From positions 208,947,627 through 209,011,626 of the forward strand of contig NC_134569.1 of assembly GCF_050947875.1 (NCBI RefSeq): a stretch of 64,000 bases of DNA, in the 5' to 3' direction. The notes under the pieces are model-generated. The model did no database searches. It was not told the DNA's origin and saw nothing but the letters and a program-made list of their open reading frames with translations. Position 1 is the first letter of the stretch, and every line of letters starts with the position of its first letter. This stretch comes from Dermacentor variabilis (Eukaryota > Arthropoda > Arachnida > Ixodida > Ixodidae). Made by a program: the position numbers and the translations under genes. Positions 26,225 to 38,000 of this stretch are shown one piece after another.

Positions 26225-27846
26225 AGGAATACGATTACTCTCGCGCGACTCGGCGCAGGACGCCCACTGTGCCAACCTCACCTTTCGCAGCGCAACCGAT
26301 GGCCTCCGATCGATGCGTCCGATGACAAGACGCCAAATCGCGCGATTGCATACTCTAAAGCGATAGCTCGAGGAACCCTGCTCGCAGCAGTCACGTCGCC
26401 CACCGGCGACATTGATGAGTTGGCGTTGTGTCATCACTTCACGAGACATGAAAAAGCAGGATATCGGGTACGTCTCGAGCGCATAAAATTTCGTGCCGAC
26501 CTGCTTGGGCTAGCTTCGATTTCAGAAAGTTTGTTGTGGCTGATGGTGCTTCTCATTTCGACCCTAAGAAGCTGGGGACGCGGCTGCCGCATGAAAATGC
26601 ACGCCGCCTGTGAGCAGCGAAACGTTTCACACGAAAAACAACATTGGTCGCGATCATGAGAGCATTAAGTGAATGTACATGTGTATAATGTACGTGTGCC
26701 TATCACTCAATCAGCGCATTCTTAAATCAACGGCCTGCAGTGCGAACACATATCGGTTTCGAGCTGCCACCCAAGCATACGACGGAGATACGGAGCGAAC
26801 ACGGGTAAGCTGAAAAGCCTTCGCTAACTACAGAAAAATGAGATATCTCCGCATACATACGCAAAATATGTGAAAAGGAACGCCACCAGAGAAAGACGAA
26901 CCCAAAACGTACCGCAATGTGTGAATAAGCGTCTACAACTTGCGTGGAACACGATGCAGATAACAGGCATGCATAAGAGCGCGGCGCGCTGATTACCGCC
27001 GCGAAGAAGCCTTCAGGGGACACACAGACACAAAAGCATCAAACGGTTCACCACTGCTCGTATCACACCGCTTCGCGATGCGGAACGGAGCGTTGTATAG
27101 TACCTAGATAGATAGCGCTAGAAGTAAGGAAATCTGAAGATGACCGTAGACAGTTGGCTGAGCGAGGCAAATTCGAGTGCTCAAGCGCTCGCGTTGCAAT
27201 CCCGTGAAGTCCCCGCAAAGGTGGCGGCGAGCGCCCATCGCCTCTTTTCGTCGTCTGCTAGCCAGAGAACGACCAGAGAGCAGCCAGATCGAAATCGTCC
27301 TGGCAGGTTCTGGCAGCCCGCTGGTAGCCAGAATCACCCAGCCCGAGCAGAACGAACGCCTGGCGGAAGTGCGTGGAGCGGTGGGCGGAGCAAACCGAGA
27401 AAAACGAAGACGCTCTGGGTGACTCTTGCAGCACGCGGGTACCTAGAAGTGGAAAATCGAAGAAGCCCACTGTTAAGTGTCGCCCACGACGGGAGCCCCG
27501 CATCACTAGTGAGCCCCGCATCTCCCATGGCAGCCCGCACACACACATGCTGGCTATAAAATACATGAAACTGTTACACATAAAAGAACTGGTTAAACCT
27601 TGTACCGCTTTAGGTGTTTGCCGAAGGCTTACATGTAATTATTATTTAATGAACGTAGCAAGAATGTGCAACACATGCTATAAACACATTTGGCGCACAG
27701 TCTGCCGAGTAAGAGCAAGGCTACACCGGCATTTACACTCGCATAACTACACATCCATCCACACGTACATAGAAACAAGAAAGCATAACAGCAACGCTGT
27801 ACCCAGTTGTTCAGTCGTTTATGATTTTCGTCAAAGCCTAATCAGT
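26225..27846. other. Sequence between Harbinger A and the CR1/L2-like LINE
   Basis: No gene recognised. It contains an imperfect palindrome TTCTGGCAGCCCGCTGGTAGCCAGAA near 27306, in part shared with the region near 5104 (read in segments TTCTGGCAGCC and GGTAGCCAGAA). Some longer frames here show no family features. Confidence 0.45.
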
Positions 27847-29359
27847 TTAGTTCAGAAAAAGGAATTCGCTAACAATGGTATTAAAATTAGATGACTGCTT
27901 TATGTTTGTAAGAAACGAGTTCCACATTTCGACACCTATGTAACATGTGCGTCGCTGGCCGTAGCGGTTTGACATATCGTGACCAGAAATTTCTCGAGAA
28001 AGGCTGAGCGACTGTTAAATATCGATCCATTGAAGATAGTGGCAGAAAATGGCGTGTTGCATCTCGCTATCGAGCACACTAATAAGGCAACCTGGTAATC
28101 TCCCAGGTGCGAGAGTGGCATGACTTTAAGTCGTTCGCAAGAAAAATGTTTCTTGACGGTGTAGTAAAGCTAGCATAGTTGATTATCCGCAAGGCTCTCT
28201 TCTGAAGCCGTGCTACAGGGTTTATGTATGTTTCGTAGGTAAATGCCCAGGCAGTAGGCTAAAAAATACAGTAAATACAGTAGGCTAAGTGAGAGTGAAC
28301 AAGACCAAAATTTCAGGTTCTGAAGGTTTCGAAACAAATTACTCCGCGCTATCGTCAGTACGAAGCATGCGGAAGAGAGGTTACCACACAGCCTGTCGAT
28401 ATGAGGCTTCCAGTTGAGAGCGGGATCGAGCGTTACCCCTTAGTAGAACGCAGAGTCGAGTTTTTCTATTTCGTCACGGCCAGTCGTATTGCGGCGCGGC
28501 CCCTGAAAGGCATTTTCTTAAACGGAGACTTAAACATAAAAAATTTAGTTTTCTTTGTATTTAAGGAAAATCTATCACTTCCAAGCTTTTTACTGATATA
28601 TTGAAGCTCATTGTTGATGGTTTTAGCTGGGTTATTTAAGGATATCCTACTGACCGTAAGAGCTGTGTCATCAGCATACATGAAGGCATGTTCTTCATTT
28701 AGGCAGTCTGTAAGGCCGTTGATGTATGTTGTAAATAATATTCACCCAAGTACCCATCCTTGTGGTACGCATGTAGTAAGGTCAGAGAGACTTGGGATGT
28801 GCTCATTGATGACCGCTGCTTGTTTATCGCTATCGAGATAGCTCTTTAAAAAGTCTAAGGAAATGCCTCGACATCCAAGTCTTTCCAATTTCATCAATAA
28901 AATATGATAATAGACGGTGTCCAATGCCTTTATTCTGTGTAAAAATACTCCTACTGATATTTCATTGTTGTTGAAAGCTTCATTTATTACATCGGTTCAA
29001 GACAAAATAGCCGTAGTTGTAGATCGAGACTTCTGAAAGCCGTGTTGACGCGGGGACCGGATGTTATGTTTATATAGAAATGTTGTACCAGCCAGCAGTT
29101 TCTCGAAAAGTATGCTTATGCAGTTCAATACCGATATAGGTTGATAATTACCTAAAATATTAAAGTTCCCACTTGTATAGATAGGCGTCATCTTGCTACC
29201 TTTAATACTTCCGGGTACGCGCCTGCGTAATATGCTTTGTTAAAGAATGTAGCAACAGTAGGTGCCAATATTTTTCTATTATTTCTCAGTACGGACACTG
29301 CAGTACAATTGAAACCAGGTGCCTCTCCTCTGTATGATAGATTTGTAGTTGCTATTAGC
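27847..29359 (-). pseudogene. CR1/L2-like LINE, reverse transcriptase half and C-terminus
   Basis: Read on the minus strand from 29359: a start-of-RT block (GEAPGFN), ILAPTVATFFNKAYYAG, NYQPISVLNCISILFEKLL, a KALDTVYYHILLMKLERLG block near 28930, VPQGWVLG near 28745, the catalytic YADD near 28680, and a C-terminal block with YINPVARLQKRALRIINY and WNSFLTNIK to a TAA at 27847. Domains appear in the normal LINE order but in several frames and with stops (for example after WVLG), so it is long dead. The element continues 5' of 29359 in the endonuclease half at 62047-62894; a 32.7-kb insertion separates them. Clade is by overall look; Jockey is an alternative. Confidence 0.85.
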
Positions 29360-29378
29360 CAGGGTGTCTACCAACCGA
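29360..29378 (+). repeat. Left terminal repeat of the hAT-type composite
   Basis: CAGGGTGTCTACCAACCGA; pairs imperfectly with the reverse complement of 62028-62046. Confidence 0.65.
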
Positions 29379-30253
29379 GAAAAGCTGGAATTCTCAGAGT
29401 AATAGAATAGTCTGGAAAAACTCCGGGAAAACTTAGAGAATTTGTGCCTTTATCAGATAAAATTATCTGTAATATTATTGAAAGGGAAAGAAAGTCGCAG
29501 TAATGCTGGCTCGAGTAACAGACATGACGCACTTTGTACGATTCGTACGAAGCGTGTTTTCTCCACAGCCACACCGCCGGCCTCCCGAACTGTATTTTCT
29601 AGAGAGCTAGTCAGGAAAGCGGCGAAAAGCGCGGCGCTTCGAATTTCGTACCGAGTCGAAATTAAGTGGACACTTCCCGGCGCCGTCACCGATGGCGCCA
29701 CGTAATGCAGAGAACTAAAGTAGAGAACTGGCTTCGTAAGGCTCGCAATCAAGTTTTTCGACGGAAGCCCCCGCCTCCCTCCCTTGTTTTTTGTTTCCCA
29801 TATTGTAGAAAGCTCCAGCGAGGTGGCAGAAAGCGTTGCGAGCTAGACTATACACCAATACACCGTCAATTCAAAGGGCGCCGCCATATTGATGAGCCCC
29901 CGTCGCGCCATCTATACCATGTGCCGCGAAGTAGCAGGCCTGGGCTGCCACGCCGGGAGATGCGACCTGGCGCAAAAGCGAAAGTTGGGCTTTTTAGCTG
30001 GGCGGAAGGCGTGTTTCCCGTTTCTTTCTAAACTGTCATTTTCGCTGTCTCGATTCAATCAAACTTCAAGACCTCATGCAAGTCCGCAATGGCCACACTG
30101 AGTGCTGTGCAAACTGCAGAAGCGAATACATCGGGTAAGTACGCTATTACATTTGTACAAACCGCCCGCTATATGCTAGAACACGTGTGAGCTGTAATAT
30201 CTCCGCATTTTTGGGATGTAAACTGTGAAGGAATATACAGCACTGTGTTGGTG
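29379..30253. other. Left internal part of the hAT composite
   Basis: Near 29380-29450 there is a GGAATTCTCAGAG / CTGGAAAAACTCC / GGGAAAACTTAGAG block typical of the end of this repeat family. Near 30089 a short ATG-led stretch (MATLSAVQTAEANTS) runs into a good donor GGTAAGT at about 30134 and could be a small first exon, but I cannot assign it. Otherwise nothing recognised. Confidence 0.35.
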
Positions 30254-31823
30254 TCAAATTATTAAAGCACGCAGAACATTGTCCTCTGCACTTTCAGTTT
30301 GGTCTTGTTTGTCATGGTCACTACTGGGTTGGCCGCGTTTGGCAACCAACTGGCGAGGTCGTTTGACTGGGCTTACAGCCTGCCTGATTAGCAGACGCCT
30401 GCCCTTCACCACCTGCACATTGAAAACAACATATATGTTATAGTAAGACGGGCTGTAGTTCTTTCCCATGCCATCACTGTTGCGAAGATATAAAGTCCTC
30501 TCAAAATGAAATACAAAATACACCAGGCCAATTGTATCGTGCAACCACTTAAGAGTACAACATTCAGAACACAAGCCTACATCACTCGAACAAGCAGCAT
30601 ATGACGCTAAACCTACACTCATTGGAAAATGAGGAACTGCAGTAGTTATAATGTTCAACTACATATGCAGTCAAACTCCGTATAACAGGGTGAGCATGAC
30701 AAATTCACGTGTTGTACAGTTGTTGCACAAACCATGACAGGGCACATAAAATTACCATCCCTATTAAAGCTGCATCATCAGGGACCCCTTTGGTACAAAA
30801 CAACAACCGCACCTGCATTCCAAGAAATTAGCCCCACCAACTGCAGCTACCTGTTATCAGACCTATTTCGATTGTGCGAGGCTCTATCGGATTGTTGGCG
30901 CTCCCTTAGAAAAGAAAACTAAAAAAAAACTGGTGAGAACGAGCAAAATTTTGTTACAAAATACAACAATTAACCACCTTATTTTCCTCGCTATATGAAC
31001 GGAAAAATTTTGCGCTTTGCCCCGCATAACAGCCCGCACGCAGTTTAGAGCTCAGGAGGCTCAAATGAATTCGTTACGAATGACACCTGAAACACTAGCA
31101 CGTAAAGACAGGCGCGCTGCAAGAACACCTTCGGCGACGAGCAGTCGTCGTTACGTTTTTGTGGACGCATGCTACGTGACGAGCTGACTTCGGTTTGCTT
31201 TCATTAGCAATAACGCTCACCAGCGGGGCAACATTCTATTGCCTACAACTTGTCGTTCACGTTTATTGGTCATGCCGTGCACCAGCTGCAAGTATCGCTA
31301 ACCGCAAACTCAACTGTTCCGCTGAACCGTCGGGAGCTCTGCATGAATGAAAACACGAAAAGGCTTGCCTTTTTGTTATAGCCAAGGCGAAGCACCGGCA
31401 CGGAATTCTGCTCTGTAGGTTTGTTGTCCAGAAAGTGCTCGGAGCAAACCTGCGTGTTACACATATTACGTCGGTAGGGCGCAAAGTTGAACATGGCACC
31501 AAAATATACACAGATCGAATACTCACTCGTGCATTTTCACTGGGTTGCTAGTTCTTCCTATTCACTGCAGCTATCCACCGGTGGCGCAGCTTGGCATTCT
31601 TCGTTGCGGATGGAAATCGGTGCAGGCTGAAAACACCGCACCGGCACGGTTCCCTACGTGTGTTCTGCTCTTCGCAAACAGCGCTAAGCAACGTGCTCCT
31701 TTTGCGCTGGTTGTTTTGGCATCCAAACACGACGCAATGATGCCCAGATGACTTAATGTACTTTTGATCTGCGTGAACGGGCACATTTCCGCACTTTGGA
31801 GTCCTAGAGCTGGCGCTTGCCAT
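30254..31823 (-). pseudogene. THAP-domain protein gene, three exons, one in-frame stop
   Basis: Inferred exons 31823-31527, 31449-31369 and 30412-30254, phase 0 at both joins, 178 codons. Exon 1 holds the first half of a THAP zinc finger (HHCVVFGCQNNQRKRS, then CGVFSLHRFPSATKNAKLRHRW). Exon 2 completes it (VCSEHFLDNKPTEQ, VPVLRLGYNKK), giving the C2CH pattern of this DNA-binding fold. The last exon is basic then acidic (KGRRLLIRQAVSPVKRPRQL) and less certain. TAG at 31548-31550 falls where many THAP domains have Trp (VNRKN-stop-QPSENAR). The donor after YNKK is GC (AAAG|GCAAGC). Probably a transposon-borne THAP protein; the matching nuclease was not found nearby. Confidence 0.68.
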
Positions 31824-32773
31824 GTCTACCGGTCGCCGGCGAACACACTTTGGCTAGAGTGTACTAGAACATGGAGAGTGTCCGGAACGGCCGCTCTTTC
31901 AATGCATTCAAAGTGAAGCCAAACGACCGTAACGCCGCTGGGGGCGCTGCGATCGGTAGCACTCACGCGGCGTGGTGCCGAGGTAGAATGTGTGCTTCCC
32001 GCGCAAAAGACCTGGGTTCGAATCTCAGCAAGGGGTAGTGTTTTTCTCTTTTTTTTAGAGCGCAGCTCTTTGGCGTCCGTTCCTGGGTTTCGCGTCGTCG
32101 TCGGCGTTGTCGTCGGCCTCGTAACCAGTCCGCCCCCCTTTCATCCCCCCAGCGCTAGCAGCGACCGACTGATGCCGCTGACGCCGCTAGAGAGTCAAGA
32201 TAACGTGACTGCATAGAACACCGTCGCCGCCATGCAGAAAGAGGAGGAGAGGGTCCCCCCCCCCCCTGTTCTTGTGTGGCGGATAGGGTGCTCTTCAGTT
32301 GCCGACGCGCCGGTTATTTCACGTAGGCCCCGGCACGTCGACGAATACGTGACCACCTTCCCACGGCTAGACCTGGTTCTTAGCGCTGCGGAAGCGAGGG
32401 TATCATATTGTTTGTGTCGGCATCGGCGGCGTTGTCCCTGAAACCAACTCCGCAGCTGGGGTTGACTCACTATCGGCGTCAGCGGCATCAGTCAGTCGCT
32501 GCTATCTCTTCCCTCCTCCCTTTATCGTGTTGTCCGCTTGCTGCGCGCGCTTCTGCCCCCATCGTTTGCCGCTGGGTGTACACGCCGCCCCCCTCCCCCC
32601 TCTTCCTGCGAGTCTCCGGTTGTCAAAGCGCCGGCTCGAACTTTATTCTTCAAAAAACATTTAGTTGGAAGTAGCGCCTTGTCTGTCATACACGTTGTTC
32701 TTTCGTCCTTGTTTTCGTAGCGCTCTCTTTTTTCATTAATTCCTTTCTTCGCTCCTCCTCCAATGCAACCCCT

Positions 32774-32951
32774 CTGCGGTGGCAATCAGAGAGCCAGATC
32801 GGTGGCGGCGGATCTGTATATGTGCACCGCCCGAGCCGAAATTGCCGCTGCCGTTCGCCCTGTGCGGTGGCAATCAGAGAGCCAGATCGGTGGCGGCGGA
32901 TCTGTATATGTGCACCGCCCGAGCCGAAATTGCCGCTGCCGTTCGCCACTG
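32774..32951 (+). repeat. Tandem duplication, 89-bp unit, two copies
   Basis: TGCGGTGGCAATCAGAGAGC starts at 32774 and again at 32863; the units look near identical up to GCCGCTGCCGTTCGCC. Confidence 0.9.
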
Positions 32952-32980
32952 CGAAATTATCTGCCAGTTCTTTCTGAGCC

Positions 32981-33145
32981 ATGAGCGAGACGACCGATGG
33001 AAGTCCTCCGTCTGCTGCTGCTGCTGCTGCTGCTAAACGAGCTGCCAGAGCAGAGGCCCAGCGCCGTCGCCGTCAGAATCCAGAGGTGCGTGCCGCCGAA
33101 GCAGAAGCTTACCTAGTGGAGTCTTTGTTAAAGGAATACGTGTGA
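32981..33145 (+). CDS. Short ORF with an STPR-like Arg/Ala/Glu motif (54 aa)
   Basis: ATG at 32981, TGA at 33143-33145. It starts MSETTDGSPPS, has an Ala run encoded by GCT repeats, then KRAARAEAQRRRRQNPEVRA and AEAEAY. The phrase RRRRQNPEVRAAEAEA resembles one 23-residue unit of the STPR (score-and-three amino-acid peptide repeat) DNA-binding domain known from silkworm FMBP-1. Only one unit is present before the frame ends in ESLLKEYV, so this looks like a truncated copy. An A-rich tract follows the stop at once. Expression is unknown. Confidence 0.5.
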   Translation: MSETTDGSPPSAAAAAAAKRAARAEAQRRRRQNPEVRAAEAEAYLVESLLKEYV

Positions 33146-33535
33146 AAAATAAAAAAAAATTCTGTGATAGCGCATACATGTGTTGCTCGATTTCTTTGCC
33201 CCAATCTATCGAAAAGGTGAAACTGCTTATTTGCTGCGCTCAAATTTCGCATTAGGAAGTAACGTAATCGTCGGTAATTTTTTTTAATACTTCATGCGTT
33301 GATGTTTATATTATCTATACGGCTGCTTAATTCTTGCTTCCGTTGCCATCTAATGCAACAAAGAGCCAGCCATAACATGCAGGAATAATAACAAAATAAT
33401 TTTTTTTAACGTTGAACGATAATTACTGCAGCGCCACCTCACGGGAATGGACAAAACTATCTCAAATAAAACATAGCCTCCGAGACCCGTACGCATACAC
33501 AAGCCTGCCGACGCCGGCTCGACGGGCTCCGCCGT

Positions 33536-34925
<1,390 letters not shown>

Positions 34926-35079
34926 TTGTGAGCCCTAATTGCCAATTTTGTATGATCTGGAGCAGATTGAACAGATTGTTTTCGATCGAGCGTTTGCCAC
35001 TATTTACTGGGTATTTAACTCAAGCCTCTTCGCTTGCAGTGTACACGAGAGTGATAAGTTTTATACATATTTCCAGGCA

Positions 35080-38000
35080 ATGAAACCAAAGAGGCGGAAC
35101 TTCTGCTCTGTTCCCGGGTGCGCGGCAAACTCCAGGAGAGTATCCGAAGATCGGAAACGTTCCCTGTTTGTTGTCCCTAAGAGCCCTACCCTGAGAGAGA
35201 AATGGGAAGACAACTTGCAACTGCGCAAAGGAAGCTTGACAATCATGAGTGCGGTGTGCGAGGCACATTTCGAGCCACGTCATGTTATCCGAGACTTTGT
35301 CCACACCATACACGGCAAAGAAGTCAGGCTGCCCCGTGAGCGGCCAAAGCTAGCCGTTGGAGCGGTGCCTGTCGGAGTCAGCGCAGGGCATCGACTGCAG
35401 GGCGATGGAGGGGAAGATACCAAGCAGCCGACGCATCCTGATCACACCAAACTGTTCGGCACAGCAACCTTGGATGACACTCAAGAGACCCGTGAGCCAT
35501 CAACGGCCCAGTGCGAAAATAGAAAAAGGACATCCAGCGCTGCGAGCCTTACGGAAAATCTGCTAATGAAGTATAACAAAGCAGATCACTCCATGAATGA
35601 CGGTAATCTGGAGATAGACTGTGTAGACAGCAATGACCAAAAAAACACGCCGACCCTCCTGTCTCTGATGACGCCTTCAACATCCAGATGGACAGTTCTT
35701 CAGTTCCCGAACGTTGGTGGTGTGTTCTACGTGACCTCTAGACTGGCACCACCAGCAGAAATATATCATGAACGAGTTGTATTCCTGACGTATGAGGAAG
35801 ACACACTGCTGTGCCGGACACACATTAACGGCATTCTTTACGATGAAAGGAAAGGTCTTTCCCTGGCAGATGCGGAAGAACATATAAAGAAAGTTGATGC
35901 AATGTCAGTTTGCCGAGGCGCCATAGGGAAGAATGAGCTTGCTGAAAGCCATGTCAGGATTACAGCCTCAGGTCTCGATCTCAATCTCAGGTGCCATAGA
36001 GAAGTCTTCTACAGTACAAGCTGCCAGTGCACGGTACCTGACAAAGGTGAGCCGATTGCATACGAGTCAGATGGAGAAGGGTCTCTAAATAAAGGAGTGC
36101 GCGCATACTTCGATAAAATATATGTGGTTGAACAACCGGAAGCGCAAACATAGCGAAACTTACAGCATTATTAATGTGTGCTTTTATTTGCATTAGTTTG
36201 TTCTGGTTTTCCACAGGAGTAGAAAGTGTCGGGCCACACGCATGAATATTGGATGCTTGAGCAAAATAATACACTATATACATATTCCATTAAAGCGATA
36301 AATTGTAGCCAGTCACGCACACACTTGTACGTGCGTGCGTTATCCAGAAAGCGAGAAACTACGCGTGCGTTGTCTAGTCCAAGTAGGTTGTGCAATCAGC
36401 AGCCATGAGGAATGTGCGCCTTTGTCTTAACGTTAATGTTTTAACACACAAATAAGCAGGAATTGCGGAGGAAAATATTATTTTAAAAAAATTATGGGGT
36501 TGTACGCGCCAAAACCACTTTCTGATTACGAGGCACGCCGTAGTGGAGGACTCTGTAAATTTCGACCACCTGGGGTTCTTTAACTTGCACCTACGTCTAA
36601 GTACACGGGCGCTTTCGCATTTCGCCCCCATTGAAATGCGGCCGCCGTGGCTGGGATTCGATGCCGCGACCTCGTGCTCAGCAGCCCAACACGTACCATA
36701 GCCACTGAGCAACAACGGCGGGTTGAATATATTCTGTTAATGACAATAAAGTATACTAAGGTTCATTACTGGTAATTATTTGCAGGTGGAAAATGCCGAC
36801 CGTGTGCCAAAGGAAGGCTGTCCATCATGAGGAGGAAGTATGAGCTGAGCCGTTCCGGCGCTACAAAACGCAGTCGCTACCGCCAACAGAAGAACTTGAG
36901 ACAGCAGCACCGGCGACTAAAAACTAGACTATCGAACCGGAAAGAAAAGCTGCAGGCGATGACGAAACAGTGTAAAGGGGTGAAGCAAGCCACGTTTGAA
37001 GAAAGCATTGAAGGCATGCCTCAAAAACAAAGAGAAGCAGCACTCCATTTTTTCCGTGCTTCCAAGCGAAAAAGCACCCGGGGCATGGAATTCACACAGG
37101 ATTAGACTCTAGAGTGTCTGCTCATGAAGATGAAGAGCCCAAAGCTGTACAACTACATGAGGAAGAACAAAATTCTAGTTTTACCTAGTGAAGATACTTT
37201 AAGGAAATATTTAAGCTCGTATAAGACAGGCTTCGGTTTTTGCACAAGAGTCCTCAGGGCCCTGAAAGAACAAACCAGAGGGATGGACTCCTTTAAGAGG
37301 CACGGATGCCTTCTAGTCGACGAACTGAAATTGTCGGAGCACTTGTCAGTCACATCTGCAGCCACAATTGAAGGTTTGGTAGACCTGGGCCGGTTTACAC
37401 CGCCAAGAGAAAAATATGAGCCATGCGACCACGGCATGGTAATTATGTTTGCGCCATTCACAGGCAAGTGGACGCAGGTTCTTGCAGTGTTCGCAACACA
37501 TGGAAACGTGAAAGGCGAGTTGCTTGCAAAGCTGCTGGTCGAGGCCGTATTACTCGCAGAAGATGCAGGCCTTTTCGTTGGCTTCGTGACGTGCGACGGT
37601 GCCACGTGGAACCGCAAGATGTGGAAAGTGCTGGGAATTGGAGCGACTTCAGCCTCTATTAAGTGCAGAATGAGGCATCCGAAAGACGCTAGTCGCTACC
37701 TCCATTTCCTTTCAGACTTTCCGCACTTGGTGAAGTGTCTGCGCAACAACCTGCTCTGTCACGACATCGAGACTCCTGATGGCCTGGTACGTTTTCTACG
37801 TAACACCGTAACAGCGTCTTGAAGTAAACTTAATTTAGTTGAAAATTGCCGCTTGTGCCCCTCATTTAGTGTTTCAAGTGTCCCGAAGAGTCCACTCAAA
37901 AAATTAAAAGCATACATAACTCACATATGTCATGAAATGGCCTCTGACAAAACAAATGGCGCACAAGTACTCAAATGAATCTTGCTATTTTTGTCACTTT

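Larger units (their letters stand above)
32058..33270 (+). other. 1.2-kb insertion inside the SINE-like repeat
   Basis: Begins AGAGCGCAGCTCTTTGGCG just after a T run and ends before a T run resumes the SINE. GC-rich first part, an 89-bp tandem duplication, a short Arg/Ala/Glu-rich ORF and an A-rich stretch (AAAAATAAAAAAAAATT) at about 33146-33162. It may be a retrocopied transcript or another short element. Edges are set by comparison with the 42325-42775 copy. Confidence 0.6.
31872..33535 (+). repeat. tRNA-derived SINE-like repeat, split by a 1.2-kb insertion
   Basis: Head 31872-32057 and tail about 33271-33535 together match the reverse complement of the uninterrupted copy at 42325-42775. 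The head has a tRNA-Gly-like stretch: GTGCCGAGGTAGAATG (A-box side), CTTCCCGCGCAAAAGACC and GGTTCGAATC (B box), then a poly-T-rich joint. The tail ends near the CGACGGGCTCCGCC block. Not a true tRNA gene: the acceptor stem does not pair and it is embedded in a longer repeated unit. Confidence 0.75.

Noticed and set aside
31972..32037. A tRNA-Gly gene
   Set aside because: A- and B-box-like parts are present but the acceptor stem does not pair and the sequence is part of a longer repeat found again at 42325-42775; it is a SINE head.
36047..36153. Continuation of the P-type exon 1 to the TAG at 36151
   Set aside because: An excellent donor (AAAG|GTGAGC at 36047) joins in phase to 36786 and restores a Cys cluster; the 36047-36153 tail is intronic.
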